Source: CAIZGX01 sp044239865 (GTDB taxonomy: Bacteria; Bacteroidota; Bacteroidia; Flavobacteriales_D; Sanyastnellaceae). Taken from it: a stretch of 64,000 nucleotides of DNA. The translations under genes and the position numbers were made by a program. The stretch is from the NCBI GenBank assembly GCA_044239865.1, contig JBIIAO010000004.1, forward strand, positions 1 to 64,000. The letters run 5' to 3'. The notes below the pieces were generated by a model. The model made no database searches and was not told where the DNA came from. It was given only the letters and a program-made list of their open reading frames with translations. The first letter of the stretch is position 1, and each line of letters begins with the position of its first letter. This document shows, piece by piece, positions 24,614-32,583 of this stretch.

Positions 24614-25055
24614 CCCGCAGGGTCATCAGCTCCGCTGTCATCAATCGCAGATTGTCATCACAACGTGTTGTGTCATCAGCTCCGCTGTCATCAATCGCAG
24701 ATTGTCATCACAACGTGTTGTGTCATCAGCTCCGCTGTCATCAATCGCAGATTGTCATCACAACGTGTTGTGTCATCAGCTCCGCTGTCATCAATCGCAG
24801 ATTGTCATCACAACGTGTTGTGTCATCAGCTCCGCTGTCATCAATCGCAGATTGTCATCACAACGTGTTGTGTCATTAGCTCCGCTGTCATCAATCGCAG
24901 ATTGTCATCACAACGTGTTGTGTCATCAGCTCCGCTGTCATCAATCGCAGATTGTCATCACAACGTGTTGTGTCATCAGCTCCGCTGTCATCAATCGCAG
25001 ATTGTCATCACAACGTGTTGTGTCATCGCAAAGCGTTTTTCAATTTCATTGAAAA
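24614..25055. repeat. 50-bp tandem array built of three mini-hairpins per unit
   Basis: Eight almost identical 50-bp units run from 24623 to 25022 (one base differs, near 24878). Each is GTCATC + AGCTCCGCT, GTCATC + AATCGCAGATT, GTCATC + ACAACGTGTTGT: three different palindromes (loops of 3, 3 and 2 nt) each introduced by the same hexamer. Flanks follow the same pattern: CCCGCAGGG (24614-24622) before, and GTCATC + GCAAAGC, then TTTTCAAT-TTC-ATTGAAAA (25037-25055) after. Because 50 is not a multiple of 3, all frames stay open and yield false ORFs. There are no variable spacers, so it is not CRISPR. Confidence 0.93.
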
Positions 25056-25064
25056 TATATCGTA

Positions 25065-25076
25065 ATATTGCAATAT
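25065..25076. promoter_or_regulatory. Candidate ArsR operator
   Basis: The perfect 12-bp palindrome ATATTGCAATAT lies 12 bases before the arsR start codon, where an autoregulated ArsR/SmtB repressor would bind. Confidence 0.5.
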
Positions 25077-25087
25077 ACAAATACCAA

Positions 25088-25417
25088 ATGGGAACCACGA
25101 AATCAGATCTATTCAACAAAAAACAAAACGAAACAGCTTCGTTGTTGAAGGCCATTGCACATCCTGCACGCATTGCCATTGTTGAATATTTAATGAATGT
25201 GGAATCGTGTATATGCGGAGATATTGTAAACCAACTTCCACTTGCACAACCCACCGTGTCGCAACACTTGAAGGAGTTGAAGCTCGCTGGGGTAATTCAA
25301 GGTTCCATCGAAGGGAACTCCATTTGCTACTGCTTGAATGAAAAGTCCATTCAAAAACTAAAGGTCTATTTTGAAACAATAGAGACTAAAATTTCGAAAC
25401 AAAATAAATGTTGTTAA
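25088..25417 (+). CDS. arsR: ArsR-family arsenic-responsive repressor
   Basis: A 109-residue winged-helix repressor that should release DNA when As(III) binds. ATG 25088 is chosen because the longer open frame upstream is the translated tandem array. It has a typical helix-turn-helix with QPTVSQHLKELKLAGVI (about 54-70). The metal site C-x-C (Cys41 and Cys43 in ESCICGDI) matches the ELCVCDL site of ArsR, and a terminal CC may add a ligand. First gene of the arsR-DUF6428-acr3-arsC operon, with one base before the next ATG. Confidence 0.93.
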   Translation: MGTTKSDLFNKKQNETASLLKAIAHPARIAIVEYLMNVESCICGDIVNQLPLAQPTVSQHLKELKLAGVIQGSIEGNSICYCLNEKSIQKLKVYFETIETKISKQNKCC

Positions 25418-25418
25418 T

Positions 25419-25706
25419 ATGAAAATCTCAGAATTGAAAGCACGATTAAACGATGTGGATACACTCGTTTTCGAATTGCCAAACGGCACAACAGTTCCAG
25501 CACATTTTCATGTGACGGAAGTAGGATTGGTTACCAAACACTTTATCGATTGCGGCGGTACCGTTCGCATCAAGTTAATAGCCACACAAACCAATTGCTT
25601 AGCACAAGACAAATGCGGTATTCCTCCGAGCAAATTGAAAGTGGAATTAAAGACAATAGGAACAAACACAAACACAACCTGCACGCCTGGAGGAGGCTGC
25701 TGCTAA
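25419..25706 (+). CDS. DUF6428-family protein, shortened
   Basis: A 95-residue protein usual in Bacteroidota arsenic operons. The N-terminal half has the family core (FELPNGTTVPAHFHVTEVG, then HFIDCGGTVR). The C-terminal half has the TNCLAQDKCGIPPSKLKVEL segment and the CTPGGGCC tail, probably a metalloid- or metal-binding site. From memory, full-length members are about 150 residues, with some 55 residues (an FQLW... segment and a following domain) between GGTVR and the TxxCLA motif. That block is absent here and the frame is kept, so this is either an interior-deletion variant or a naturally compact form. Confidence 0.75.
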   Translation: MKISELKARLNDVDTLVFELPNGTTVPAHFHVTEVGLVTKHFIDCGGTVRIKLIATQTNCLAQDKCGIPPSKLKVELKTIGTNTNTTCTPGGGCC

Positions 25707-25718
25707 ATCATTTTTCTT

Positions 25719-26753
25719 ATGCAAGTGAAATTAAAATTTCTCGATCGCTTCCTTACGCTGTGGATTTTTTTGGCCATGGCTGTAGGAGTTGGACTTGGAT
25801 ATTTCTTTCCGAGTATCGCAAACTTCACCAATAGTTTTTCAGTTGGAACAACCAATATTCCATTGGCAGTCGGACTCATTCTCATGATGTTTCCGCCGTT
25901 GGCAAAAGTGAATTACAGTCTCCTGCCGAAGGCTTTTCAAGATAAAAAAGTAATGACACTTTCGTTACTCTTGAATTGGATTGTGGGTCCGATTCTCATG
26001 TTCGTTTTAGCCATCGTTTTCCTTCGCGATCAGCCGCATTACATGGTTGGATTAATTCTAATCGGACTTGCGCGATGCATTGCCATGGTTATCGTTTGGA
26101 ATGATTTGGCAGGAGGAAACAGAGAATACGGAGCGTTGCTCATTGCCTTGAACAGCGTGTTTCAAGTGCTGTCTTATTCATTCTATGCGTGGCTCTTCAT
26201 TAACGTTCTTCCGAATACGTTAGGGCTTGGAAACTTTAGTGTTTCCGTGCCTATGAGTGAAGTCACTCAAAGCGTTCTAATCTATTTGGGCATTCCATTT
26301 CTCGCCGGTTTTCTCACGCGCTATTTCCTCATTCAATCGAAAGGAGAAGAATGGTACAACCGCAAATTCATTCCGAAAATTTCACCCGTTACACTTTACG
26401 CATTGCTCTTCACCATTGTGTTAATGTTTAGTTTGAAGGGCGATAAAATTTTGGAACTGCCGCTCGATGTTTTGCGCATTGCCGTTCCACTGGTCATCTA
26501 TTTTGCACTCATGTTTTTCGTGAGCTTCTTCGTGAATAAATCAATGGGTGTAGACTACGCGAAGAATGCTGCGATCTCCTTCACCGCTACTGGAAATAAT
26601 TTTGAGTTAGCCATTGCGGTTGCTATTTCCGTGTTCGGAATTCATTCTGCGGAAGCGTTCGTGGGTGTCATTGGTCCACTCGTGGAAGTGCCCGTTTTAA
26701 TTTTGTTGGTGAAAGCCAGTTTATTCCTCAAGAAAAAATATTATCAATCATGA
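25719..26753 (+). CDS. acr3: Arsenite efflux transporter, ACR3 family
   Basis: It pumps arsenite out of the cell using the proton gradient. The 344-residue protein has ten predicted membrane helices. Family motifs are the FPSIANF start region, PLAVGLILMMFPPLAKVNY, GLARCIAMVIVWNDLAGGNREYG with the essential cysteine (in GLARCIAMV), and the FTATGNNFELAIAVAI segment. The stop overlaps the arsC start by 4 bases. The gene is normal length with no missing motif. Confidence 0.95.
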   Translation: MQVKLKFLDRFLTLWIFLAMAVGVGLGYFFPSIANFTNSFSVGTTNIPLAVGLILMMFPPLAKVNYSLLPKAFQDKKVMTLSLLLNWIVGPILMFVLAIVFLRDQPHYMVGLILIGLARCIAMVIVWNDLAGGNREYGALLIALNSVFQVLSYSFYAWLFINVLPNTLGLGNFSVSVPMSEVTQSVLIYLGIPFLAGFLTRYFLIQSKGEEWYNRKFIPKISPVTLYALLFTIVLMFSLKGDKILELPLDVLRIAVPLVIYFALMFFVSFFVNKSMGVDYAKNAAISFTATGNNFELAIAVAISVFGIHSAEAFVGVIGPLVEVPVLILLVKASLFLKKKYYQS

Positions 26754-27163
26754 AAAACATTTTAGTGCTCTGCACAGGAAACAGTTGCAGAAGTCAGATT
26801 GCGGAAGGTTTCCTTCGTCATTACGCTGGAGAAAAAGCCAACGTTTACAGCGCAGGCGTTGAAACACACGGTGTAAATCCGCGTGCTATTTCAATCATGA
26901 ACGAAGTTGGAATTGATCTTTCAAATCACACTTCGAATCACGTCGACGAATACGTAAACATCAATTTCGATTTTGTGATAACTGTTTGCGACAACGCGAA
27001 AGAACGCTGTCCTTATTTTCCAACCAACGCAGAAAAATTCCATTACAATTTCCCCGATCCAGCAAAAGCTTCAGGAACGGAAGAAGAAATTGTGAATGAA
27101 TTTAGAAGAGTTCGCGTATTAATAGATGACTATTGCAAAGATTTCGTGGAGAAGCATATTTAG
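26750..27163 (+). CDS. arsC: Arsenate reductase, LMW phosphatase/thioredoxin type
   Basis: It reduces arsenate to arsenite, which the ACR3 pump exports. The 137-residue protein has the P-loop CTGNSCRS (Cys8-Arg14), redox cysteines Cys80 (ITVCDNA) and Cys87 (ERCPYF), and the general acid Asp103 (FPDP). This is the three-cysteine relay of the thioredoxin-coupled enzyme. ATGA overlap with acr3 means coupled translation. Confidence 0.95.
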   Translation: MKNILVLCTGNSCRSQIAEGFLRHYAGEKANVYSAGVETHGVNPRAISIMNEVGIDLSNHTSNHVDEYVNINFDFVITVCDNAKERCPYFPTNAEKFHYNFPDPAKASGTEEEIVNEFRRVRVLIDDYCKDFVEKHI

Positions 27164-27214
27164 AAAATGTTTCGCGTGTACATTGCTTGAAATTTCGAAA
27201 AAAATTCAGAAGCT

Positions 27215-27658
27215 ATGAGTTCAGTAAAGGAATATGTTGAAGGTCTTCCCGAAGATCGTCAAGTGGTAATAAAAAAGCTTCAATCGCTCATTAAGAAAAA
27301 TATTCCAAAGGGATTCGAAGAGCAATTGAGTTACGGAATGATCGGATACGTGGTTCCGCACAAGATTTATCCAGACGGTTATCATTGCGATACGAAATTG
27401 CCGCTTCCATTTTTGGCTCTTGCTTCGCAGAAAAATTTCATTGCCCTTCATCACATGGGCGTGTATGCGAAACCAGAATTGTACAATTGGTTTGTTGCGG
27501 AATACCCCAAGCATTGCAAGTCGAAATTAGATATGGGAAAGTCGTGCATTCGTTTCAAAAAAATGGAAGACATTCCTTACGATTTAATTGCAGAGCTGGT
27601 GACGAAAATGACAGTTCAAGATTGGATTTCCTTCTACGAAAAAAATTACAAGAAGTAG
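27215..27658 (+). CDS. DUF1801-domain protein
   Basis: A 147-residue cytosolic protein of the DUF1801/YdhG-like fold. It starts with VKEYVEGLPEDRQVVIKKLQSLI, followed by FEEQLSYGMIGYVVP and the strand FLALASQKNFIALHHMGVY, and ends with a helix containing the 'KSCIRFKKMEDIP' loop. The biochemical role is unknown. It sits 51 bases after arsC, in the same direction, and may be read through from the ars operon, but is not a known arsenic gene. Converges on the MBL gene with no gap. Confidence 0.82.
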   Translation: MSSVKEYVEGLPEDRQVVIKKLQSLIKKNIPKGFEEQLSYGMIGYVVPHKIYPDGYHCDTKLPLPFLALASQKNFIALHHMGVYAKPELYNWFVAEYPKHCKSKLDMGKSCIRFKKMEDIPYDLIAELVTKMTVQDWISFYEKNYKK

Positions 27659-28297
27659 TTACTCTCCTTTCACAAAAGGATTCTCTCTTTTCTCTGTGCC
27701 AATCGTAGTCGTGTCTCCGTGTCCGCTGTAAATCACGGTCTCTTCAGGAAGTAAATACATTTTTGTTCGAATGGAATGCGCAAGCGTTTCGAAATCTCCG
27801 CCCGGAAGATCGGTTCGTCCAATGCTTCGTTCAAACAGCACATCTCCGCTGAAAACAACTCCCGTTTCTTCGAAGTAAAACGCCACATGACCGGGGCTGT
27901 GCCCAGGAACAAAAAGCACATCTGTTTCGAAATTATGTCGAATCATTTTTCCTTCTTGAAGAAGATATTCAGGCTCTGGTCCTGCGGTGTAGGGAATGCC
28001 ATACATGCCGGCAACCAACTCACTTCGTTCAATATTCACCTTGTCCAACTCATGAGCAATGCCCTTCAACCCGAATTCACGAAAACAAAAATCCAATCCC
28101 ATAATGTGATCGATGTGGCAGTGTGTGAGCCAAACATCGACAACAGTCAATTCTTCCGCTTTCAACCAAGAAAGAAATTCAGATTCTTCCACGCGATTGC
28201 TCATGCCTGGATCAATGATAATTGCTTGTTTTTCGCTGTTCCAGATGACATGCGTATTCTCAGAAAAGGCGTTGAATTGAAAAGATTGAATATTCAT
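27659..28297 (-). CDS. MBL-fold metal-dependent hydrolase (glyoxalase II-like)
   Basis: A 212-residue metallo-beta-lactamase-fold hydrolase. Start at 28297 (MNIQSFQFNAF) is used because the extra 81 residues of the longer frame lie over the start of the divergent gene. The metal ligands are present: THCHIDH (His59, His61, Asp63, His64), His133 in PGHSPGH, Asp152 in SGDVLF and His193 in SGHGD. The family hydrolyses thioesters such as S-lactoylglutathione or related substrates; the true substrate is not known here. Confidence 0.9.
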   Translation of the reverse strand: MNIQSFQFNAFSENTHVIWNSEKQAIIIDPGMSNRVEESEFLSWLKAEELTVVDVWLTHCHIDHIMGLDFCFREFGLKGIAHELDKVNIERSELVAGMYGIPYTAGPEPEYLLQEGKMIRHNFETDVLFVPGHSPGHVAFYFEETGVVFSGDVLFERSIGRTDLPGGDFETLAHSIRTKMYLLPEETVIYSGHGDTTTIGTEKRENPFVKGE

Positions 28298-28344
28298 TGC
28301 AAGGAGGTATTTTATGTTTGCGAAAATACGCGTACTTTGGTTGT

Positions 28345-31300
28345 ATGATTCGCGAAAGGGGGCTTCCATTTTATTTTCTGTTTGTTCTGTTGGTGTTGAA
28401 TTCATTTGCGGGGCAGTCTCAGTTTTATAGAGGATCCAATGTTTCGTTTGGAAAGAATAGACTTCAGAACAAGACATTCGATTGGCTGTATTTTCCAGGG
28501 TCCAATTTTGAAGTGTATTTCTACGATGGCGGAAAGACAATTGCAGAGCGCACGCTGGTATACTGCGAGCAAGAAAGAGTACGTCTTCAAAAATTCTTTA
28601 ATGTTCAGCTCGACGATAAGATTCAGGTCCTTGTCTTCAATAAACAAAGTGAGTTTAGGCAGAGTAATCTTGGATTGACAGATGATGAAACATCAACCAT
28701 AGGAGGTGCTACGAATATTTTAGGAAATAAGATGTTCGTTTACTTCGAAGGCACAGATGAGGAGCTTCGCGAGCAAATTTCTTTGGGCATTTCGAGAATT
28801 ATGTATCTGCAACTAATTTATGGTGGCGATTGGAGAAGCATGGTGAGGGGGAATAATCGAATAGCCATTCCCACTTGGTTTTCTGAAGGAGTCATTCGAT
28901 ATGCCGCTTTAAAAGTCCAAAGAACAAGTGAAAGAAATACAGAGGATTGGTATACGCTTGCTCGCTATCCAAATATTCATAGACTAACCGGAAGACAAGC
29001 AGAAATGGTAGGGCAAAGCTTCTGGTCTTATATCGGAAATATTTACGGAGAGAATGTGGTGCTTGGAATTCTTAATATGACTCAGTTGTTCCGTGGCACC
29101 GATGGTGGATTTCAATATGTCATAGGTCGAAACACAGAAACCGTAGTCAACGATTTCAAAAGGTTCATTGAGCAAGGAAGAGATTTGAAAAAAGTGGAGG
29201 AGGAGTTGGTTTCTCTGAATGTGAAAAGAAAGAAGTTTCAGTTTTTAGAACCCGGACTTACAGGAAAATTCAAATACAGTTATGGTCATGTGACGCCCTC
29301 GGGTGATTTAAAAAAGTGGGCTTACAGCACTCATTTCCAAGGTGAATATTCTGTTTTCATTTATGACAAGGAACTGAAAACAAATAATCGGATTGCACGG
29401 GGAGATTTTCGAAGCGATCGAATTCCAGACGAAAGTACTCCGCAAATTACCTGGCACCCCAACGGCAATATGTTGGCTTATGTGACTGAAAAAAACGGTC
29501 GGTTAAATTTGAATACCTACCAATGCGATAGCAAGGAAGCATCTTCGAAAGAATTGTTTCAGATTGAAAAAGTTCTTTCCATGAATTACAGTCCAGACGG
29601 CAAGAACATTGTACTCAGCGGCACATTGAATGGGAAAACAAATATCTATCTTTTGCCCATTACTGCGAATGTTCCAAAGAAAGTAACCGAAGATAATTTC
29701 GATGATATTAACCCCATCTTTTCAAGAGATGGAACCTCCATATTTTTTAGTTCGAATAGAGGGAATCACTTGGGGTTGAAATGTCACGACAGTATTCGTT
29801 CGCCTGACAACATTTTCCATGTCTATGAATTGAAACTTACAGATGATTACAAAAGTGAAGATTTAATTCAACTCACCAATGCTAAATATTCTGACAAAAT
29901 GTTGGCCATTGCGAAAGACGATAAAGTTCAGTTTATTCGATCGAAGCTTTTGTATGATGAAAGATGTTCGGTATACAGAGACAGCGCAATTGCGAGCATT
30001 GATACAACCATACATTATCGGTATTACAATGTCACTGAGGTGTTGCAGAAATCGAATAGAAATTCGTCAGGTTTTTTTATTAATAAGGGCTGTGACAGCG
30101 CGATTTGGCTTATTGAAGAGTCAGGTGTTCCATACGCAATAAAAGAGAATTTAGTAAACGACAGGGCCATAGAAGTTGAAGGTGACGAGGATCAGACAGA
30201 GGAAAGGAATGAATCTTATGCGGAGATGGTTTGGATTGCTAAAAAGAAAGATCCGAGTAGGATTGATACAGAGAACTTTGCTTTTCCAAGCGATAAAAAG
30301 AAGAAGGTTGAAAGTGCCGAACAAGGTTCAGATTCGTTGGTATCCTCTAAAATTGAAATACCAAGATTCAGAAATTACTTAATCAACTATACAACGAGCT
30401 ATCTTCAATCGAGTGTAGATAATCAATTTGCAAGTTCCTTTTATCAGAATTTTACAGGACCATCAAGTATTACCCCAGGCTTTTCAGGTTTTTTTAAAGT
30501 TGGAATTTCCGATTTAATGGACGATTTTAAATTCACTGCAGGAGTTCGTCTTGCTGCGAATTTGAACAACAGCGATTTTGGTTTTTCTTTTGAAAATTTA
30601 AAGAATCGAGTAGACACCAAGTTTTCATTGCAAAGGCAGGGGCAGGAAATCACGCAGCAATACGCCACTATTCGAGTACAAACCTATAATTTAACCCACG
30701 AATGGAAATATCCGTTCACTGAAACAAGTGCCTTTAAATTTACAGCCATTGGACGAAACGACCGTATGGTGGTATTGTCAAGCGACCCTTACACGGCTTC
30801 ATATAAGAACCAAAACGAATGGAACATAGGTGGTAAGGTGGAATACATTTTCGACAACACATTTATTAAGGGATTGAACTACAGAACTGGAACGCGCTTT
30901 AAAGCATGGGGCGAACACTTTAGGCAACCTGATAAATGGAAAGAACAAAATTCCATCTACGTTGTGGGATTCGATTTCCGCCATTACCAGACGATACACC
31001 GTGATTTAACGTTTGCATTTCGATTGTGTGGAAGTAGTTCCTTCGGAGATTACAAAGTAGTGAACTACTTAGGAGGCGTAGACAATTGGTTGGGACAAAA
31101 AATAGACAATTCGGTGCTTGTTTCTTCAACTCAGGGTTATACCTTTCAGGCATTTGCTGGACCTCTTCGAGGGTTTTATGTCAATGCGCGTAACGGAAAT
31201 AATTTTCTTTTAAGTAATTCTGAATTGAGGTTGCCACTGTTTAGATACTTAAGTAACAGATCTATTAAATCTGACTTCGCAGATAATTTTCAGGTCATCG

Positions 31301-31557
31301 GATTCTTTGATATAGGCAGCGCCTGGACTGGAAAAAGTCCATACGACGATGCGAATGACTTCAATACTATTACTGTTTCACAAACCCCGATAACGGTGCA
31401 ATTGCGAAGCAACAAGGAGCCAATCATTTACGGATATGGTTTCGGATTGCGTTCGAAAGTTTTAGGATATTACATGCGTGCCGATTGGGCGTGGGGCGTA
31501 GATGATCACACGGTTATGCCTCGCGTATTCTATTTGTCTTTGAATCTCGATTTCTAA
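28345..31557 (+). CDS. TolB-like propeller protein with outer-membrane barrel
   Basis: A 1070-residue exported protein with start at ATG 28345, where a signal peptide begins (MIRERGLPFYFLFVLLVLN). Residues 30-280 resemble the peptidase-MA-like domain (IPTWFSEGVIRYAA), but no HExxH motif is seen, so it is probably inactive. Residues about 300-600 hold WD40/PD40-like repeats (ITWHPNGNMLAYVTE, MNYSPDGKNIVLSG, NPIFSRDGTSIFFSS). The last 350 residues are beta-barrel-like and end in YLSLNLDF, with the final aromatic residue typical of outer-membrane barrels. Role unknown, probably in envelope biogenesis. Confidence 0.78.
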   Translation: MIRERGLPFYFLFVLLVLNSFAGQSQFYRGSNVSFGKNRLQNKTFDWLYFPGSNFEVYFYDGGKTIAERTLVYCEQERVRLQKFFNVQLDDKIQVLVFNKQSEFRQSNLGLTDDETSTIGGATNILGNKMFVYFEGTDEELREQISLGISRIMYLQLIYGGDWRSMVRGNNRIAIPTWFSEGVIRYAALKVQRTSERNTEDWYTLARYPNIHRLTGRQAEMVGQSFWSYIGNIYGENVVLGILNMTQLFRGTDGGFQYVIGRNTETVVNDFKRFIEQGRDLKKVEEELVSLNVKRKKFQFLEPGLTGKFKYSYGHVTPSGDLKKWAYSTHFQGEYSVFIYDKELKTNNRIARGDFRSDRIPDESTPQITWHPNGNMLAYVTEKNGRLNLNTYQCDSKEASSKELFQIEKVLSMNYSPDGKNIVLSGTLNGKTNIYLLPITANVPKKVTEDNFDDINPIFSRDGTSIFFSSNRGNHLGLKCHDSIRSPDNIFHVYELKLTDDYKSEDLIQLTNAKYSDKMLAIAKDDKVQFIRSKLLYDERCSVYRDSAIASIDTTIHYRYYNVTEVLQKSNRNSSGFFINKGCDSAIWLIEESGVPYAIKENLVNDRAIEVEGDEDQTEERNESYAEMVWIAKKKDPSRIDTENFAFPSDKKKKVESAEQGSDSLVSSKIEIPRFRNYLINYTTSYLQSSVDNQFASSFYQNFTGPSSITPGFSGFFKVGISDLMDDFKFTAGVRLAANLNNSDFGFSFENLKNRVDTKFSLQRQGQEITQQYATIRVQTYNLTHEWKYPFTETSAFKFTAIGRNDRMVVLSSDPYTASYKNQNEWNIGGKVEYIFDNTFIKGLNYRTGTRFKAWGEHFRQPDKWKEQNSIYVVGFDFRHYQTIHRDLTFAFRLCGSSSFGDYKVVNYLGGVDNWLGQKIDNSVLVSSTQGYTFQAFAGPLRGFYVNARNGNNFLLSNSELRLPLFRYLSNRSIKSDFADNFQVIGFFDIGSAWTGKSPYDDANDFNTITVSQTPITVQLRSNKEPIIYGYGFGLRSKVLGYYMRADWAWGVDDHTVMPRVFYLSLNLDF

Positions 31558-32583
31558 TTACTTCAAATTCCAAACGGTGTAGGCTAACGTATGTCCAACC
31601 GCTTTCAAAGTAGGTTTGCTTATCACACTCATATTGTCTGCGTGTGTGTGGTGCGAGCTTCCAAACTCGAATTGCGTACCCATATAATTTGGTCGCATAT
31701 CTACAATGTCTAAAGTAGGTACATTCGCTTTAATCATGAAAACATGGTCGTCAATTATTCCGGCTGTTTCTTCATTTTGAAAATACTCTCCGTAACCCAA
31801 TTTTGCTGCATTGCCCCAAATTCTTTCCACTGCATTCCCGGCCGACTGCATAGAATATTCTTCTTTATTAAAGCGCGCACCATCAGCACCCACCATGTCT
31901 AAAAGAACTGCATATCTCATGGTGCGCTGTGGCTTTTGATTCGCCCACAACTGAGAACCTAAACACCAAGAAAGAGCATCGTTTTCACCATCCGGAGCCC
32001 ACTCAGGTTTGCCACCGTCTTCACTGTCGAAAAGAATAAAATCTATTCCAATGTCTGCAGGGAGATCTTTTGAAATACGCGCCAATTCTAACAAAACACC
32101 AACGCCACTAGCGCCGTCATTCGCGCCATCTATCGGTTGTTTGTGTTTGCTCGGGTCTGGGTCTTTATCGCCATAAGGTCTGCTGTCCCAGTGCGCAGCC
32201 AATACAATGCGCTTCGTTGCTCCCGCATGAACAGAAGCTATAATGTTTCGAACGGTAGTATTTCCACCTTCCCAATTAGGCATGGTTCCTACTTGCTCTT
32301 TAACCGTGCAATTGTAACTTTTGAATTTTTGAATGAGCCAATTTCCGCAGGCCATGTGATTCGTGTTTCCCGGAACACGTGGACCAAAAGCCACTTGTTT
32401 TTCAATGAAGGCATAACAACTGTCTGTCATGAAATCGGCGGGTTCTAGAACTACTCCGCTTTCTGTTGTGTTGTTTTCTGCGCTCTTCGCTTTTCTGAAA
32501 TACGGTTCAAACGTCTTGAATAGAAAACCACCCACAACGAATACAACAAGCACAATAGCAATGATCTTTTTATTATTTTTCAT
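31558..32583 (-). CDS. M28-family zinc peptidase / glutaminyl cyclase-like
   Basis: A 341-residue protein with an N-terminal membrane anchor (8-24). The catalytic part has the two-zinc M28 layout: AAHWDSRPYGDKD (His and Asp ligands), GANDGASGVGVLLELAR (bridging Asp), FDSEDGG (Glu) and HTHADNMSVIS near the end. The order and the W near the active site resemble the glutaminyl-peptide cyclotransferase branch, which makes N-terminal pyroglutamate on exported proteins; an aminopeptidase role is possible. Overlaps the end of cysS by 11 bases, so the two are co-transcribed. Confidence 0.88.
   Translation of the reverse strand: MKNNKKIIAIVLVVFVVGGFLFKTFEPYFRKAKSAENNTTESGVVLEPADFMTDSCYAFIEKQVAFGPRVPGNTNHMACGNWLIQKFKSYNCTVKEQVGTMPNWEGGNTTVRNIIASVHAGATKRIVLAAHWDSRPYGDKDPDPSKHKQPIDGANDGASGVGVLLELARISKDLPADIGIDFILFDSEDGGKPEWAPDGENDALSWCLGSQLWANQKPQRTMRYAVLLDMVGADGARFNKEEYSMQSAGNAVERIWGNAAKLGYGEYFQNEETAGIIDDHVFMIKANVPTLDIVDMRPNYMGTQFEFGSSHHTHADNMSVISKPTLKAVGHTLAYTVWNLK

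Noticed and set aside
24614..25055. CRISPR array
   Set aside because: The whole 50-bp unit is nearly identical from copy to copy, with no unique spacers and no cas genes.
24458..25417. A 319-codon ORF spanning tRNA-Leu, the tandem array and arsR
   Set aside because: The 50-bp period keeps every frame open; only the part from 25088 is a gene (arsR). The 187- and 117-codon ORFs there are the same artefact.
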